NCBI GenBank assembly: GCA_019753405.1
Contig: JAIKLF010000001.1
Span: forward strand, 438,789-502,788
Direction: 5' to 3'
Source of the DNA: Murdochiella sp. Marseille-P8839
Lineage (GTDB): Bacteria > Bacillota > Clostridia > Tissierellales > Peptoniphilaceae
Length of the DNA stretch: 64,000 bases
This document shows positions 12,084-21,019 of this stretch, piece after piece; the first letter of the stretch is position 1; every line of letters begins with the position of its first letter. The notes beneath the pieces are model-generated. The model saw only the letters and a program-made list of their open reading frames with translations, was not told the origin of the DNA and searched no databases. Both the position numbers and the translations under genes were made by a program.

Positions 12084-12686
12084 ATGCAGCTGCTTGCGGT
12101 TCTTCTTCTCAGTTATTTTCTTGGTGGACTGCCGACAGGTCTCTTGCTCGGAAAGGCCCTTGCGAATACCGATATTCGTCAGAGCGGAAGCGGAAACATC
12201 GGTTCGACCAATGCGCTTCGTACACTTGGCATAAAGATTGGTCTCCTGACGTTTGCCGGCGATTTCGGAAAAGGCGCATTGGCTGTTTGGCTTGCTCGTC
12301 TTCTCGTTCCTTATGATCCGCTGGCCATAGCGTTTGCTTTGTTTTTCTCCGTCTTTGGGCACTGTTACTCCCCGTTTCTGCATTTTTCCGGTGGGAAAGG
12401 CGTGGCGACGATTTGTGGCGCGATGATGGTAGTCGATGCACCGTTAACCCTCTTTTGGCTTGCTGTTTTCTTTATCATTGTGATCAGCTCGCGTCTTGTT
12501 TCGCTGGGCTCGCTTCTCGCGGTGTCCGGCTCGACAATTCAAACGCTGTTCTTTACCGGTCATCCTCCGGTGATCCGCGTGGCTTTGCTTTTTTGTGCAG
12601 TGGTCTGTGTTTATCGTCATAAGGAAAATATTCATCGTCTTGTTCATGGGAAGGAAGCACGCTTAGGAGATAATCATGCCCGCTGA
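12084..12686 (+). CDS. plsY: Acyl-phosphate:glycerol-3-phosphate acyltransferase PlsY
   Basis: PlsY makes lysophosphatidic acid from acyl-phosphate and glycerol 3-phosphate at the membrane, the first step of phospholipid synthesis. The family signatures SGNIGSTNALRTLG and FSGGKGVAT are present along with several hydrophobic spans in 200 residues. It lies behind der with an AAAGGAG site, the der-plsY pairing common in Firmicutes. The next acylation step is probably done by the PlsC-like protein encoded at 29429. Confidence 0.95.
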   Translation: MQLLAVLLLSYFLGGLPTGLLLGKALANTDIRQSGSGNIGSTNALRTLGIKIGLLTFAGDFGKGALAVWLARLLVPYDPLAIAFALFFSVFGHCYSPFLHFSGGKGVATICGAMMVVDAPLTLFWLAVFFIIVISSRLVSLGSLLAVSGSTIQTLFFTGHPPVIRVALLFCAVVCVYRHKENIHRLVHGKEARLGDNHAR

Positions 12687-13692
12687 AGCGAAGAAAAAAG
12701 AAAAACGTCGTTTTTCCGCGTGGAAATTGCTGATCTTTTTATTGCTTCTCATCCTCTTTGGCTGTTTTCTTAGGCGGATAATTCATCCAAAAACCATTAC
12801 CCTTGTGCAGACGGAACGCGTGGAGCAATCTCGAGAGGGGAGAGGGGTTTTCATTTTTTATGAATATGCGCCGGATGTTTTCCAGCACTATGACTGGCCA
12901 AAGGATGCGTTACATGGCGTGAATACGGAGATTCGCTATCGTGTAGATACGCCGCTAATTAAATTGGACGAATCGGTTCGTCGACGTCTGGAAACTGCGG
13001 CTACACGTCTTGCAGGCACGGCAGAGGAAGAATATCTGCAAAACATGCTTAAACAAGATGCCGTACTGACGCCATTTTCCGGAATGGTCTATCCGTTTTC
13101 GGATGGCTATGAATCGCTTTTTACACCGGAATCGCTTAATTTGCTTTCTCCCGGCGATCTCGGCACGGAGAATGCGTCGCATCAGGAGTTTCCCGGCCTT
13201 AAATTTATTGATAACCGTCTGTTTTATCTGGCCCTGGATTTACCGCAGTCTGTTCTGCCATTGGATGTTCGATTAAATGAAGACTATACGCTGAAAACCG
13301 ATAAGAACGTTATTCTTCATGGAAAATTGGTGCGTCGCAGTGACGATGCCCTCGGTCGCAGTATGTTGATTTTTTCGCTTCGCGACGGGGTTTTGCGCAT
13401 TCGCGGGGAACGCTTTGCCCAAATTCGTTTAGTGCTGTCCGAAGCCGAATGCTATCGCATTCCCGGATCCGCAATCTTTCGTGAAGGTGCGGAAACGTTC
13501 TGTTTTGTTTTGGACAAAAATCATGTTGCAAAAAAGATACCGGTTCACCTCATGGGCGCGGAGGAAAAGAACGATGAATATTTTGTTGCCGGAGGGGATG
13601 ATGCTGGTGACGAGGCGGCCCTTCGTCGATTTGATCGTGTCATCCTTCGTCCGCAGAACGTAAAGGAAGGAGGACTATACCGATGGGATTAA
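12676..13692 (+). CDS. Membrane-anchored protein of unknown function, HlyD-adaptor-like
   Basis: A 338-residue protein with a basic N-terminus, one membrane segment (LLIFLLLLILFGCFL, about residues 16-30) and a large outside part. Related proteins in clostridia lie just before yggS-sepF and are often labelled HlyD-family periplasmic adaptors; the resemblance is in the predicted beta-rich outer part (e.g. YPFSDGYESLFTPESL, IPGSAIF). No transporter partner is near. It overlaps plsY by 11 bases and yggS by 10, so it is tightly coupled to the cell-division-type cluster. A function in envelope or division is only a guess from context. Confidence 0.7.
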   Translation: MPAEAKKKEKRRFSAWKLLIFLLLLILFGCFLRRIIHPKTITLVQTERVEQSREGRGVFIFYEYAPDVFQHYDWPKDALHGVNTEIRYRVDTPLIKLDESVRRRLETAATRLAGTAEEEYLQNMLKQDAVLTPFSGMVYPFSDGYESLFTPESLNLLSPGDLGTENASHQEFPGLKFIDNRLFYLALDLPQSVLPLDVRLNEDYTLKTDKNVILHGKLVRRSDDALGRSMLIFSLRDGVLRIRGERFAQIRLVLSEAECYRIPGSAIFREGAETFCFVLDKNHVAKKIPVHLMGAEEKNDEYFVAGGDDAGDEAALRRFDRVILRPQNVKEGGLYRWD

Positions 13693-14366
13693 AAGAAAAT
13701 TGGGAAGATATTCGCGAACGAATGGATGCTGCAGCGGCGCGTTTCGGTCATCGTCCGGACGAAATTACGCTCATCGCCGTGACGAAAACCGTCGAGGAAG
13801 AACGGATTCGTCAAGCCGTTTCTCTCGGTCTACTGGACTTGGGCGAGAATCGCGTGCAGGAAATGTTGCGCAAGCAGGAAGCTTTTGAAGGCAGCCGTCT
13901 ACACATGATCGGCCAGTTGCAGAGAAATAAAGTGCGTCAACTTCCTACGAATGTCGTCCTGGTCCAAAGCGTTGATCGTCTTTCACTTCTTCAGGAGATG
14001 GAGCGCATCGGCATTCGTGATGATCGCCATTTTGATGCATTGATTGAGGTCAATATCGGAGAAGAAGCACAAAAGGGAGGATGTCCGGTTGAGGAGGTTT
14101 TCCCCTTATTCGATGCGGCAGAAGAAATGAGCCGTGTTCGCCTACGGGGATTGATGACGGTCGCACCGGCAGCATCGGATCCCGAGGATGTCCGACCGAT
14201 GTTCAAAAAGATGCGCACTTTGTTCGAAAAGTGCCGTTCCATCGGTTATAATAGAAACCAGCCGGACATTTTGTCCATGGGAATGTCGCATGATTTTGAA
14301 GTGGCATTAGAAGAAGGGGCGACGATGGTTCGCATCGGAACCTCTTTATTCGGAAAACGAAGCTGA
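13683..14366 (+). CDS. PLP homeostasis protein YggS/YlmE family
   Basis: A 227-residue YggS/PLPBP-type protein that binds pyridoxal phosphate through the lysine in LIAVTKTV and keeps PLP and amino-acid pools in balance. Other family marks are LGENRVQE, HMIGQLQRNKVRQL, EVNIG and RLRGLMTV, ending with SMGMSHDFEVALEEGATMVRIGTSLFG. It precedes sepF, the standard Gram-positive division-cluster order (ylmE-sepF). The start has GGAGG ten bases upstream. Confidence 0.95.
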   Translation: MGLKENWEDIRERMDAAAARFGHRPDEITLIAVTKTVEEERIRQAVSLGLLDLGENRVQEMLRKQEAFEGSRLHMIGQLQRNKVRQLPTNVVLVQSVDRLSLLQEMERIGIRDDRHFDALIEVNIGEEAQKGGCPVEEVFPLFDAAEEMSRVRLRGLMTVAPAASDPEDVRPMFKKMRTLFEKCRSIGYNRNQPDILSMGMSHDFEVALEEGATMVRIGTSLFGKRS

Positions 14367-14379
14367 TGAGGAGGATAGA

Positions 14380-14895
14380 ATGGGTTTTTTTGAAAAGATG
14401 AAAAACATGATCGGCATTGAAGATCAGTACGAGGACGAAGACTACAACGACGAATACGATTATGCCGATCGCGGCTCCTATGATAATTCCTATGATGCGC
14501 ACCCGGAACAGGAAAAGGCGTCGAATTTTTCTTCCGATTATGCCTCTGCAGGATATGAGGAGCCTTCTTCTTCCGCTTCCCGTCTGGGCAAAGTCATCGA
14601 TATGGCTTCCGGTTCCGCTCGTATGCGCATCAGCATTCAGGAACCGCTGGAGTATGATGACGGACCGAAGGTATTGGACAATATCGCGCAGGCACGTACG
14701 GTCGTCTTAAATCTGGAGATGCTGGAAGTCGATAAGAAGCGTCAGATTTTCGACTTTGTCAGTGGCGGCGTATATGCTTTGAATGGCGATATTCAAAAAG
14801 TGACCAAGGACATTTACGTTATTGTTCCGAAGGGCGTGGATGTCGATGCCGCGGTTAAACAGTCGGTGACCGACCAGTCGATGTATCAGCTGTAA
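14380..14895 (+). CDS. sepF: Cell division protein SepF
   Basis: SepF is the FtsZ-associated division protein of Gram-positives. The 171-residue protein has the N-terminal membrane-targeting helix (MGFFEKMKNMIGI), an acidic Tyr/Asp-rich linker (residues about 14-65) and the SepF core (DNIAQARTVVLNLEML, FDFVSGGVYALNG, IVPKGVDVD). A clear terminator follows nine bases after the stop, so this ends a transcript that began upstream of der or earlier. Confidence 0.95.
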   Translation: MGFFEKMKNMIGIEDQYEDEDYNDEYDYADRGSYDNSYDAHPEQEKASNFSSDYASAGYEEPSSSASRLGKVIDMASGSARMRISIQEPLEYDDGPKVLDNIAQARTVVLNLEMLEVDKKRQIFDFVSGGVYALNGDIQKVTKDIYVIVPKGVDVDAAVKQSVTDQSMYQL

Positions 14896-14903
14896 GAACT
14901 ACA

Positions 14904-14934
14904 CTCCCTCGGCGTTCCGAGGGAGTTTTTATTT
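14904..14934 (+). terminator. Rho-independent terminator after sepF
   Basis: Perfect 9-bp stem CTCCCTCGG (14904-14912) with CCGAGGGAG (14917-14925), a 4-base loop CGTT, then TTTTTATTT. The lspA ribosome site begins only a few bases later, so lspA needs read-through or its own promoter. Confidence 0.9.
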
Positions 14935-14947
14935 GGATGGGAGAATT

Positions 14948-15421
14948 ATGGTAACGGGAATTGTCATTGCCTTGATCTGGATCGTCGCGGATCAACTTTC
15001 CAAGGCGTGGGCGTCTTCGGTTTTAGCGGGTCAGGGTTCAATCCATGTACTCGGTCAGTGGTTGCGTTTTACGTATGTGCAAAATGAAGGCGCAGCGTTC
15101 GGCATTTTGGCCGGACAAAAGTGGTTCTTCGTCGTGTTGAGTGTTGCCGCCGTCGGCTTTCTTTTCGTTATGCTTTCACGTCATCATCATGTCCATTCGC
15201 TTTATCGGATCGCTATGGGGCTCATTATCGGCGGTGCGGTGGGAAATCTCATCGACCGCGTGCGCTTTGGATCCGTTGTGGATTTTATTCAGGTGGATTT
15301 TATTGATGCGCTTCATTTTCCCGTTTTTAATGTGGCGGATATCGGTGTTACGGTCGGCATTTTCACACTCGCTATTTTGCTGTTGCTTTTGCCGGAACAC
15401 GTGTGGAGGCAAAAGTCATGA
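14948..15421 (+). CDS. lspA: Prolipoprotein signal peptidase LspA
   Basis: LspA is the membrane aspartyl protease that cleaves lipoprotein signal peptides, such as that of the BmpA-type lipoprotein encoded at 47363. Four membrane segments are visible, with the catalytic aspartates in GNLIDRVRFG and FNVADIGVTVG. I place the start at ATG 14948 behind GGGAGA; a TTG at 14933 is in frame but lies on the terminator tail. The stop overlaps the start of ung (ATGA). Confidence 0.95.
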   Translation: MVTGIVIALIWIVADQLSKAWASSVLAGQGSIHVLGQWLRFTYVQNEGAAFGILAGQKWFFVVLSVAAVGFLFVMLSRHHHVHSLYRIAMGLIIGGAVGNLIDRVRFGSVVDFIQVDFIDALHFPVFNVADIGVTVGIFTLAILLLLLPEHVWRQKS

Positions 15422-16113
15422 GCGTACACATCGGAAATGATTGGGACGAACTTTTAGCCGATGAGTGGCAAAAGCCCTATTATCAAACGCTTCGTCGTCT
15501 TTTGCTTGATGAATATCAAAACTACACGGTTTATCCGCCGGCAGAAGATATTTTTTCCGCCCTTCGATATGTGTCCTTTGAACGCTGTCGTGTGGTGATC
15601 TTGGGCCAGGATCCTTATCATGAGCCGCGCCAGGCGAACGGTCTGGCTTTTTCAGTACACGGGGGTGTACCGATACCGCCGTCATTGCGAAACATCTATC
15701 AGGAATTGGAGAACGACTTAGGCATCCCGCCCGCAAGTCACGGCGATTTAACCGCTTGGGCAAAACGCGGTGTTTTGTTGCTTAACGCTACCCTCACCGT
15801 ACGTGCACATCAGGCGAATTCGCATGAGGCCATCGGTTGGCGGGTGCTGACGGATCGGATTATCGCCTTGTTGGGACAACGTGAAAAGCCGCTGGCGTTT
15901 GTGCTCTGGGGACGTTATGCACAATCCAAGCGCCCATTTATTACGAATCCGAAAGATCTCGTGATCGCCTCTCCACATCCTTCTCCGCTTTCCGCACATC
16001 GCGGCTTTTTCGGCTCCCGTCCCTTTTCGCGTATTAATAGCTTCTATACCGATCGGGGGGAAGAACCCATCGATTGGCGATTGCCGACCATTCCGGAGGA
16101 ACAGCGTGTCTGA
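15418..16113 (+). CDS. ung: Uracil-DNA glycosylase, family 1
   Basis: Ung removes uracil from DNA to begin base-excision repair. The water-activating motif GQDPYH, the HANGLAFSV-like QANGLAFSV segment, LLLNATLTVR, and the DNA-intercalating HPSPLSAHRGFFGSRPFS loop are all present in 231 residues. The start at ATG 15418 uses TGGAGG inside lspA; an in-frame GTG at 15403 is less likely. It overlaps the next gene by eight bases. Confidence 0.96.
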   Translation: MSVHIGNDWDELLADEWQKPYYQTLRRLLLDEYQNYTVYPPAEDIFSALRYVSFERCRVVILGQDPYHEPRQANGLAFSVHGGVPIPPSLRNIYQELENDLGIPPASHGDLTAWAKRGVLLLNATLTVRAHQANSHEAIGWRVLTDRIIALLGQREKPLAFVLWGRYAQSKRPFITNPKDLVIASPHPSPLSAHRGFFGSRPFSRINSFYTDRGEEPIDWRLPTIPEEQRV

Positions 16114-17065
16114 TGATTTGCACTTTCTGATAGAGGATGAAGACGATGTGAACAGTATGCGTCTGGATTCGGCGCTATCCTCACTTTGGGACGGCGCATC
16201 GCGTACACAGATCGCCAAGGCCATTTCTGCTGGACATGTTCTTTTAAATGAAAAAAGCGTAAAACCGCGCACCATTGTGCACGTTGGAGACACCATACGA
16301 CTGGATCCGACGTATTTTGCAGTTCCTCCTATATTGCCGGAGGACATTGACCTTCCGGCACTTTATGAAGATGAAGATCTTTGGATTATCAATAAGCCGG
16401 CCGGCCTCATCACGCATCCGACCGCCCGTGTACGAACCAATACCGTCGTAAATGCCCTGCTTGCCTCCGGGCGTCCCTATTCCACTCTTTTAGGGGAGGA
16501 ACGTCCCGGCATTGTACATCGCCTGGATGCACAAACGTCCGGCACGCTTATTTTGGCAAAGACGGATCGTGCGGCATTGGCATTGCAGGATTTGTTTCGA
16601 GAACATGCCGTTCGCAAGCATTATCTTGCGATCGTGGAAGAACGTTGGGAAACGATGGGGAAGGCCGTGGATGAACCCATTGGTCGTCACCCGATGAAAC
16701 CACAAAAACAGGCGGTTCTTCCCGATGGACGAGAAGCGCATAGCTTTTTTGTTACGCGTGAAGCGGGTGAGGAAGCGAGCTTGATGGATGTCTGGATTAC
16801 CACCGGAAGAACACATCAAATTCGCGTGCATGCCGCTTATTGTAAACATCCCGTTGTGGGCGATACGATGTATGGCTACCGTCGTCAGCGTCATCGCTTT
16901 TCACATCATCTTCTGCACGCCTGGAAATTGTCCTTTCTTCATCCTTTTTCGCATCAAAGGATCGCCGTTACCGCACCCTTTGATGACGAATTTCTACGTG
17001 CATTTGCTCTTTACGGCTTTACAGAACCTTCGCAAGACGAAATCGAAACGGAAGATACGAACTAA
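16106..17065 (+). CDS. RluA/RluD-family 23S rRNA or tRNA pseudouridine synthase
   Basis: A 319-residue pseudouridine synthase with an N-terminal S4 RNA-binding domain (RLDSALSSLWDGASRTQIAKAI), and the RluA catalytic motif HRLDAQTSGTLILAK whose Asp is the nucleophile. The usual motif is HRLDxxTSG, so AQ at the variable positions is acceptable. TGRTHQIRVHAAYCKHPVVGD closes the fold. It starts with GTG at 16106 inside the ung 3' end. RluD-type modification of 23S rRNA is the likeliest role; the exact site cannot be read from sequence. Confidence 0.93.
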   Translation: MSDDLHFLIEDEDDVNSMRLDSALSSLWDGASRTQIAKAISAGHVLLNEKSVKPRTIVHVGDTIRLDPTYFAVPPILPEDIDLPALYEDEDLWIINKPAGLITHPTARVRTNTVVNALLASGRPYSTLLGEERPGIVHRLDAQTSGTLILAKTDRAALALQDLFREHAVRKHYLAIVEERWETMGKAVDEPIGRHPMKPQKQAVLPDGREAHSFFVTREAGEEASLMDVWITTGRTHQIRVHAAYCKHPVVGDTMYGYRRQRHRFSHHLLHAWKLSFLHPFSHQRIAVTAPFDDEFLRAFALYGFTEPSQDEIETEDTN

Positions 17066-17081
17066 GGAACACGAAGAGATT

Positions 17082-17111
17082 CTCCTTTTTGTACACTGGA
17101 CAAAAAGGAGG
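17082..17111 (+). promoter_or_regulatory. Hairpin masking the comM Shine-Dalgarno
   Basis: A perfect 11-bp inverted repeat, CTCCTTTTTGT (17082-17092) and ACAAAAAGGAG (17100-17110), with a 7-base loop. The right arm holds the AAGGAGG ribosome site of the gene starting at ATG 17117. No T-run follows, so it is not a terminator. Folding in the mRNA would hide the ribosome site and could make translation conditional. Confidence 0.7.
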
Positions 17112-17116
17112 TTGGC

Positions 17117-18688
17117 ATGTTTGCACGCACATCGTCTTGTCATTTTGAAGGGCTTGCCACAGAGGTGGTAAGCGTGGAAGCTGAAATTCTCAAGGGTTTT
17201 TCACAATTTACCATCGTCGGCTTGGCCGGGACATCCATACAGGAGGCCAAGGAGCGTATACGATCAGCAATTTATGCCATGGATGTCCGTCTTCCGCTCG
17301 GTCGCATTGTCATTAATTTATATCCCGGAGATGTGCATAAGGCAGGAACACAATGGGATTTGCCCATGGCTGTCACGCTTCTTTCCGCCATGGGACGCAT
17401 TCCCGCCTCCGCCATCGCATCTGCCGCCTTTCTGGGTGAACTTTCTTTGGATGGCCATCTGCGCAGCGTTCCGGGAGCGCTCGCCATGGTACTGGCGCTG
17501 AAAAGATCAGGGAAAACCATGATTTATTTGCCTGCAGAAAATGCGCTCGCCTGTAGTGTGGTCGAGGGAGTAACGCTCTATCCCGTACAACATCTGCGCC
17601 AAGTGGAAGCAATTTTACAGAAGAAAGTGACCATACAGCCCATTCAAGGAGGAAAAAAAGAGACATCCGAAGAACCATTACCGACGTTTTCGATGGATTT
17701 TGCCGATATGCGAGGTCAGGAGCCGCTCAAGAGACTGTTGGAAATTGCGGTTGCCGGACGCCACTCATTGCTTCTCGTCGGACCTCCAGGCGTGGGAAAA
17801 ACCATGGCCATGTCACGCCTTCCCGGGATATTACCGCGTCTACATCATGAAGAGGAGATGGAGGTGCTGCGCATACAGTCCATGAGCGGGCAATCCTGTG
17901 CGACGCAGCCTTTCCCTCCATTTCGCGCGCCACATCATACCGTCACACGTGCTGCCTTTTTAGGCGGCGGAAATCCGCCCGTTCCGGGAGAAATTTCCCT
18001 TGCACACAAAGGCATTCTATTTTTGGATGAAATGCCGCAATTTTCACGTGAGGTTATCAACGGTTTGCGCACGCCGATGGAGGAACAGCGCATCGTACTG
18101 ATTCGTTCGCGCCGACGTCTGGAAGCGCCGGCGGACTTTCAGCTTATGGCCACGGCGAATCCCTGCCCATGCGGATATTATGGCGATCCGGATCATGCCT
18201 GCTCCTGTACGGCACCGGAAATTCGCCGATACCGTTCGCGTCTCCCCGGACCGCTTATCGACCGAATGGATATGCTTTATCGGGTTACACGCCCTTCCAT
18301 GGAAGAGCAAAAAGAGACGTTATCGGGAAATGGAGACATCGATGCAAAAATTCCTATTTTAGACAGTCTTACTATGCGAAACAACATTGAACGGGCAAGA
18401 AGTCGACAACTTGACCGTTATCAACATGAATCCTTTTCCGTCAATGCGCGTTTTATGAATCAGCGTGATATTTCTCCGCTGCATCCGACAAAAGAAGCGT
18501 TAATCCTGCTGGATAGGCTATGTACACACGCGCATCTTTCTCTTCGCGTGCGACGTCGGCTTCTTCTAGTTGCACGATCGATCGCCGACATTGACGACAA
18601 GGAGGAAGTGGATGAAGGCGCTGTCGGGGAAGCCTTCCAGTACCGACGGGCAACAAACGGATGGGGAGAGGATTCGTTTTCTGTATGA
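17117..18688 (+). CDS. comM: ComM/YifB-type Mg-chelatase-like AAA+ ATPase
   Basis: A 523-residue YifB/ComM protein; ComM is a helicase that extends branch migration during natural transformation. The N-terminal Lon-S16-like domain (VEAEILKGFSQFTIVGL, PLGRIVINLYPGDVHKAG) is followed by an AAA+ module with Walker A GPPGVGKT, Walker B LFLDEMPQF, the ANPCPCGYYGD cysteine motif and the sensor region RYRSRLPGPLIDRMD. The C-terminal domain (SLRVRRRLLLVARSIADID) is typical. Its ribosome site is locked in a perfect hairpin, so its translation is probably controlled. It lies alone between rluD and the efp promoter. Dependence on competence is inference; no com operon is in the window. Confidence 0.93.
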   Translation: MFARTSSCHFEGLATEVVSVEAEILKGFSQFTIVGLAGTSIQEAKERIRSAIYAMDVRLPLGRIVINLYPGDVHKAGTQWDLPMAVTLLSAMGRIPASAIASAAFLGELSLDGHLRSVPGALAMVLALKRSGKTMIYLPAENALACSVVEGVTLYPVQHLRQVEAILQKKVTIQPIQGGKKETSEEPLPTFSMDFADMRGQEPLKRLLEIAVAGRHSLLLVGPPGVGKTMAMSRLPGILPRLHHEEEMEVLRIQSMSGQSCATQPFPPFRAPHHTVTRAAFLGGGNPPVPGEISLAHKGILFLDEMPQFSREVINGLRTPMEEQRIVLIRSRRRLEAPADFQLMATANPCPCGYYGDPDHACSCTAPEIRRYRSRLPGPLIDRMDMLYRVTRPSMEEQKETLSGNGDIDAKIPILDSLTMRNNIERARSRQLDRYQHESFSVNARFMNQRDISPLHPTKEALILLDRLCTHAHLSLRVRRRLLLVARSIADIDDKEEVDEGAVGEAFQYRRATNGWGEDSFSV

Positions 18689-18734
18689 TCATGCGTTCGC
18701 GATGTAATTCCATTCAATTTTCAGAATAGAAGAA

Positions 18735-18763
18735 TTGTATCATTTTGGGGGGACTGGTATAAT
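18735..18763 (+). promoter_or_regulatory. Promoter of the efp-nusB-xse operon
   Basis: TTGTAT at 18735-18740, a 17-base spacer, and TATAAT at 18758-18763 with an upstream TG (extended -10). It lies 27 bases before the efp start and probably drives the long gene train that follows. Confidence 0.8.
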
Positions 18764-18790
18764 TATCACATCAATATTTGAGGAGGGTCT

Positions 18791-19348
18791 ATGCTTTCAG
18801 CTAATGATTTACGAAAAGGAACGACGTTTGTTTACGAAAACGATGTGTATGAAATTATTGACTTTCAACATGTCAAGCCAGGGAAGGGTGCGGCCTTTGT
18901 GCGTGCGAAAATTCGCTCGGTCATGAGTGGCGGATCCAAGGATGTTACCTTCAATCCGAACGATAAATTTGAAGAAGCGCGCATTGAAACGAAAGAGATG
19001 CAGTATCTGTATTCGGACGGCGCTCTGTATTATTTCATGGATCCGGAATCCTACGAGCAGTTCGCTTTGGAGGGTGATGTCGCTTCGGACGCCATGAAAT
19101 TTATTCGCGAGAGCGATACGGCCATCATGAAGTTCTATCAAGGAAAAGCCTTCAGTGTGCAGGCGCAGAACTTTGTGGAATTGGAAGTAACCCAGACAGA
19201 ACCGGGTGTTCGCGGAGATACCGCTTCAAACACAACCAAACCGGCCACAGTAGAAACAGGCGCAACCATCAATGTTCCGCTCTTTGTCAATATTGGCGAT
19301 ACGATCAAGATTGATACCCGAACGGGCGATTATCTTTCCCGCGTATAA
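18791..19348 (+). CDS. efp: Translation elongation factor P
   Basis: EF-P rescues ribosomes stalled at polyproline stretches. The 185-residue protein has the KOW-like N-domain with the modifiable-loop lysine at about residue 32 (KPGKGAAF), the middle domain ([19 protein letters not shown]) and the C-terminal OB domain ([41 protein letters not shown]). No modification enzyme (EpmA, EarP) is seen nearby. It heads the operon, with GAGGAGG before the start. Confidence 0.97.
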   Translation: MLSANDLRKGTTFVYENDVYEIIDFQHVKPGKGAAFVRAKIRSVMSGGSKDVTFNPNDKFEEARIETKEMQYLYSDGALYYFMDPESYEQFALEGDVASDAMKFIRESDTAIMKFYQGKAFSVQAQNFVELEVTQTEPGVRGDTASNTTKPATVETGATINVPLFVNIGDTIKIDTRTGDYLSRV

Positions 19349-19349
19349 C

Positions 19350-19826
19350 ATGAGACGACAGGAGCAACGTGAGTGGCTTGTGCGTCTTGTTTATGCGCAG
19401 GACATGAATAGCAACAACGAATTTGACGCCAAACGTCTGCTGCGGGAACATGAATTGCCGGAAGATAATCCCTATCTGTACGAATCGCTTACGCAGATCC
19501 ATGCCCACCAGAAAAAGGTGGATCAGATTATTGAAACGTACCTTCATGACTGGACGACAGAGCGTTTGCATGCCATTGATCGCGCCGTATTGCGTGTAGC
19601 GGTAAATGAGATTCTTTTTACCGATTTTGCGCCCATCGTAGTGACCATTCACGAAAGTGTGGGAATCGCAAAGCGCTATTCCGACGCGGAGGCCTATAAA
19701 TTTGTCAATGGTGTGCTTTCTTCGTTATTGAAGGATATGCGCCAAGGCGCTTTAACGGAGCGTTTCGGTATCTCGGTGGATCCAAAAAAGATTGCGGATA
19801 TTCCTTCTTTGGACGGAAAACAATGA
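19350..19826 (+). CDS. nusB: Transcription antitermination factor NusB
   Basis: NusB works with NusE/S10 in rRNA antitermination. The 158-residue reading starts at MRRQEQREWLVRLVYAQDM, one base after the efp stop; no ribosome site is visible, so translation is probably coupled to efp. Family marks are the helical core with WTTERLHAIDRAVLRVAVNEILF and PIVVTIHESVGIAKRYSDAEAYKFVNGVL. A longer in-frame start within efp (19272) is rejected because the added residues are not NusB-like. The stop overlaps the xseA start. Confidence 0.95.
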   Translation: MRRQEQREWLVRLVYAQDMNSNNEFDAKRLLREHELPEDNPYLYESLTQIHAHQKKVDQIIETYLHDWTTERLHAIDRAVLRVAVNEILFTDFAPIVVTIHESVGIAKRYSDAEAYKFVNGVLSSLLKDMRQGALTERFGISVDPKKIADIPSLDGKQ

Positions 19827-21019
19827 AGCCGCTTCGCATTTCGGAATTACTTCGCTACGTGGATCGTATTGTACGGGATGATCCCATTCTTAAGCGTGTT
19901 CAGGTCGAAGGCGAAGTGGTGAACCTTTCGCGTAAGCGCTATACCTATTTCGATTTAAAGGACGATCGCGCTCTCGTTCATTGCGTTGACTTTGATGGCG
20001 TAGTTCCCGAAACGGTCAAAGACGGGGCACAAGTCATCCTTCTCGCTTCGGCGATGGTCTATCCGCAACAGGGAAAGCTTGAGCTTCGTGCCGTTGCGTT
20101 TGAGGAAAAGGGACGGGGGCAGGCGCTACTGGCCTTGGAGGAGCGTAAACGAAGATTGGAAAAGGAAGGGCTGTTTCGTCCGGAACGAAAACGTCCTCTT
20201 CCGCTATTTCCCCAGGTAATCGGCCTGATCACTTCTGTAGAAGGCGCTGTTCTTCATGATTTCGCCAATGAAGTAAAACATCGCTATCCCTTAGCCAAAA
20301 TTGTTGTTTCCCCGGCTTCGGTGCAGGGAAACAATGCTCCTGAGGAAATGCGAAGTGCGCTTCGCATCCTGTTTCAACCATCGGCGGATGTGATGCCAGA
20401 TTTGGTTGTCTTGGCTCGAGGAGGCGGATCGGCGGAAGATTTGGGTGCTTTCCAAGATGAACAGCTCGTGCGTGACTTGGCAGCCTGCCCGGCTCCGGTT
20501 ATTTCGGCCGTCGGGCATCAAGTGGACATCACTCTATGCGATCTGGTTGCCGATGCCCGCGCTTCGACGCCCACCGAGGCGGCCATATTGGCCACGCCGG
20601 ATGCGCATACGCTTCACCAATCCATCGATGAACGAATGCATCGTCTTTCGTTACACCTTCAACGCTTGATGGACAGACGTGCGCTTTATCTGGAGAACCT
20701 TCAGCGGCGTTTGGAAGCAAGACGTCCGTCCCGTCGCATTGAGGAACGAAGACGAAGATTACAGGAACAGCAGTATCGTCTGCAGACGACTTTTCAGAAG
20801 CGGATACAGCGCTTACGCTTTTCTCTTGATGAAACGATTAAAACGGCGGCATCAATACGTGAAAAACGTTTGGCGCAGACCTCCTGGACGGTGAGCGATT
20901 TGAAAAGCCGTCCGGTGTTAGCCGGAGAATTGCGCGTCGGATCGTCATATCTATTGCAATCCGGTGCATATCGCTATCGTATTGCAGTGGAGAAAAAGGA
21001 GAAAAAAGATGCCCTTTAA
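19823..21019 (+). CDS. xseA: Exodeoxyribonuclease VII large subunit
   Basis: XseA is the catalytic subunit of exonuclease VII, which degrades single-stranded DNA from both ends. The OB-fold N-terminus (VQVEGEVVNLSRKRYTYFDLKDD), the catalytic core (GLITSVEGAVLHDF, VLARGGGSAEDLGAF, VISAVGHQVDITLCDLVAD, ASTPTEAA) and the long coiled-coil helix rich in Arg/Glu are visible. At 398 residues it is a little shorter than the usual 440-450, mainly in the C-terminal coil. It overlaps nusB by 4 and xseB by 11 bases. Confidence 0.95.
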   Translation: MKPLRISELLRYVDRIVRDDPILKRVQVEGEVVNLSRKRYTYFDLKDDRALVHCVDFDGVVPETVKDGAQVILLASAMVYPQQGKLELRAVAFEEKGRGQALLALEERKRRLEKEGLFRPERKRPLPLFPQVIGLITSVEGAVLHDFANEVKHRYPLAKIVVSPASVQGNNAPEEMRSALRILFQPSADVMPDLVVLARGGGSAEDLGAFQDEQLVRDLAACPAPVISAVGHQVDITLCDLVADARASTPTEAAILATPDAHTLHQSIDERMHRLSLHLQRLMDRRALYLENLQRRLEARRPSRRIEERRRRLQEQQYRLQTTFQKRIQRLRFSLDETIKTAASIREKRLAQTSWTVSDLKSRPVLAGELRVGSSYLLQSGAYRYRIAVEKKEKKDAL

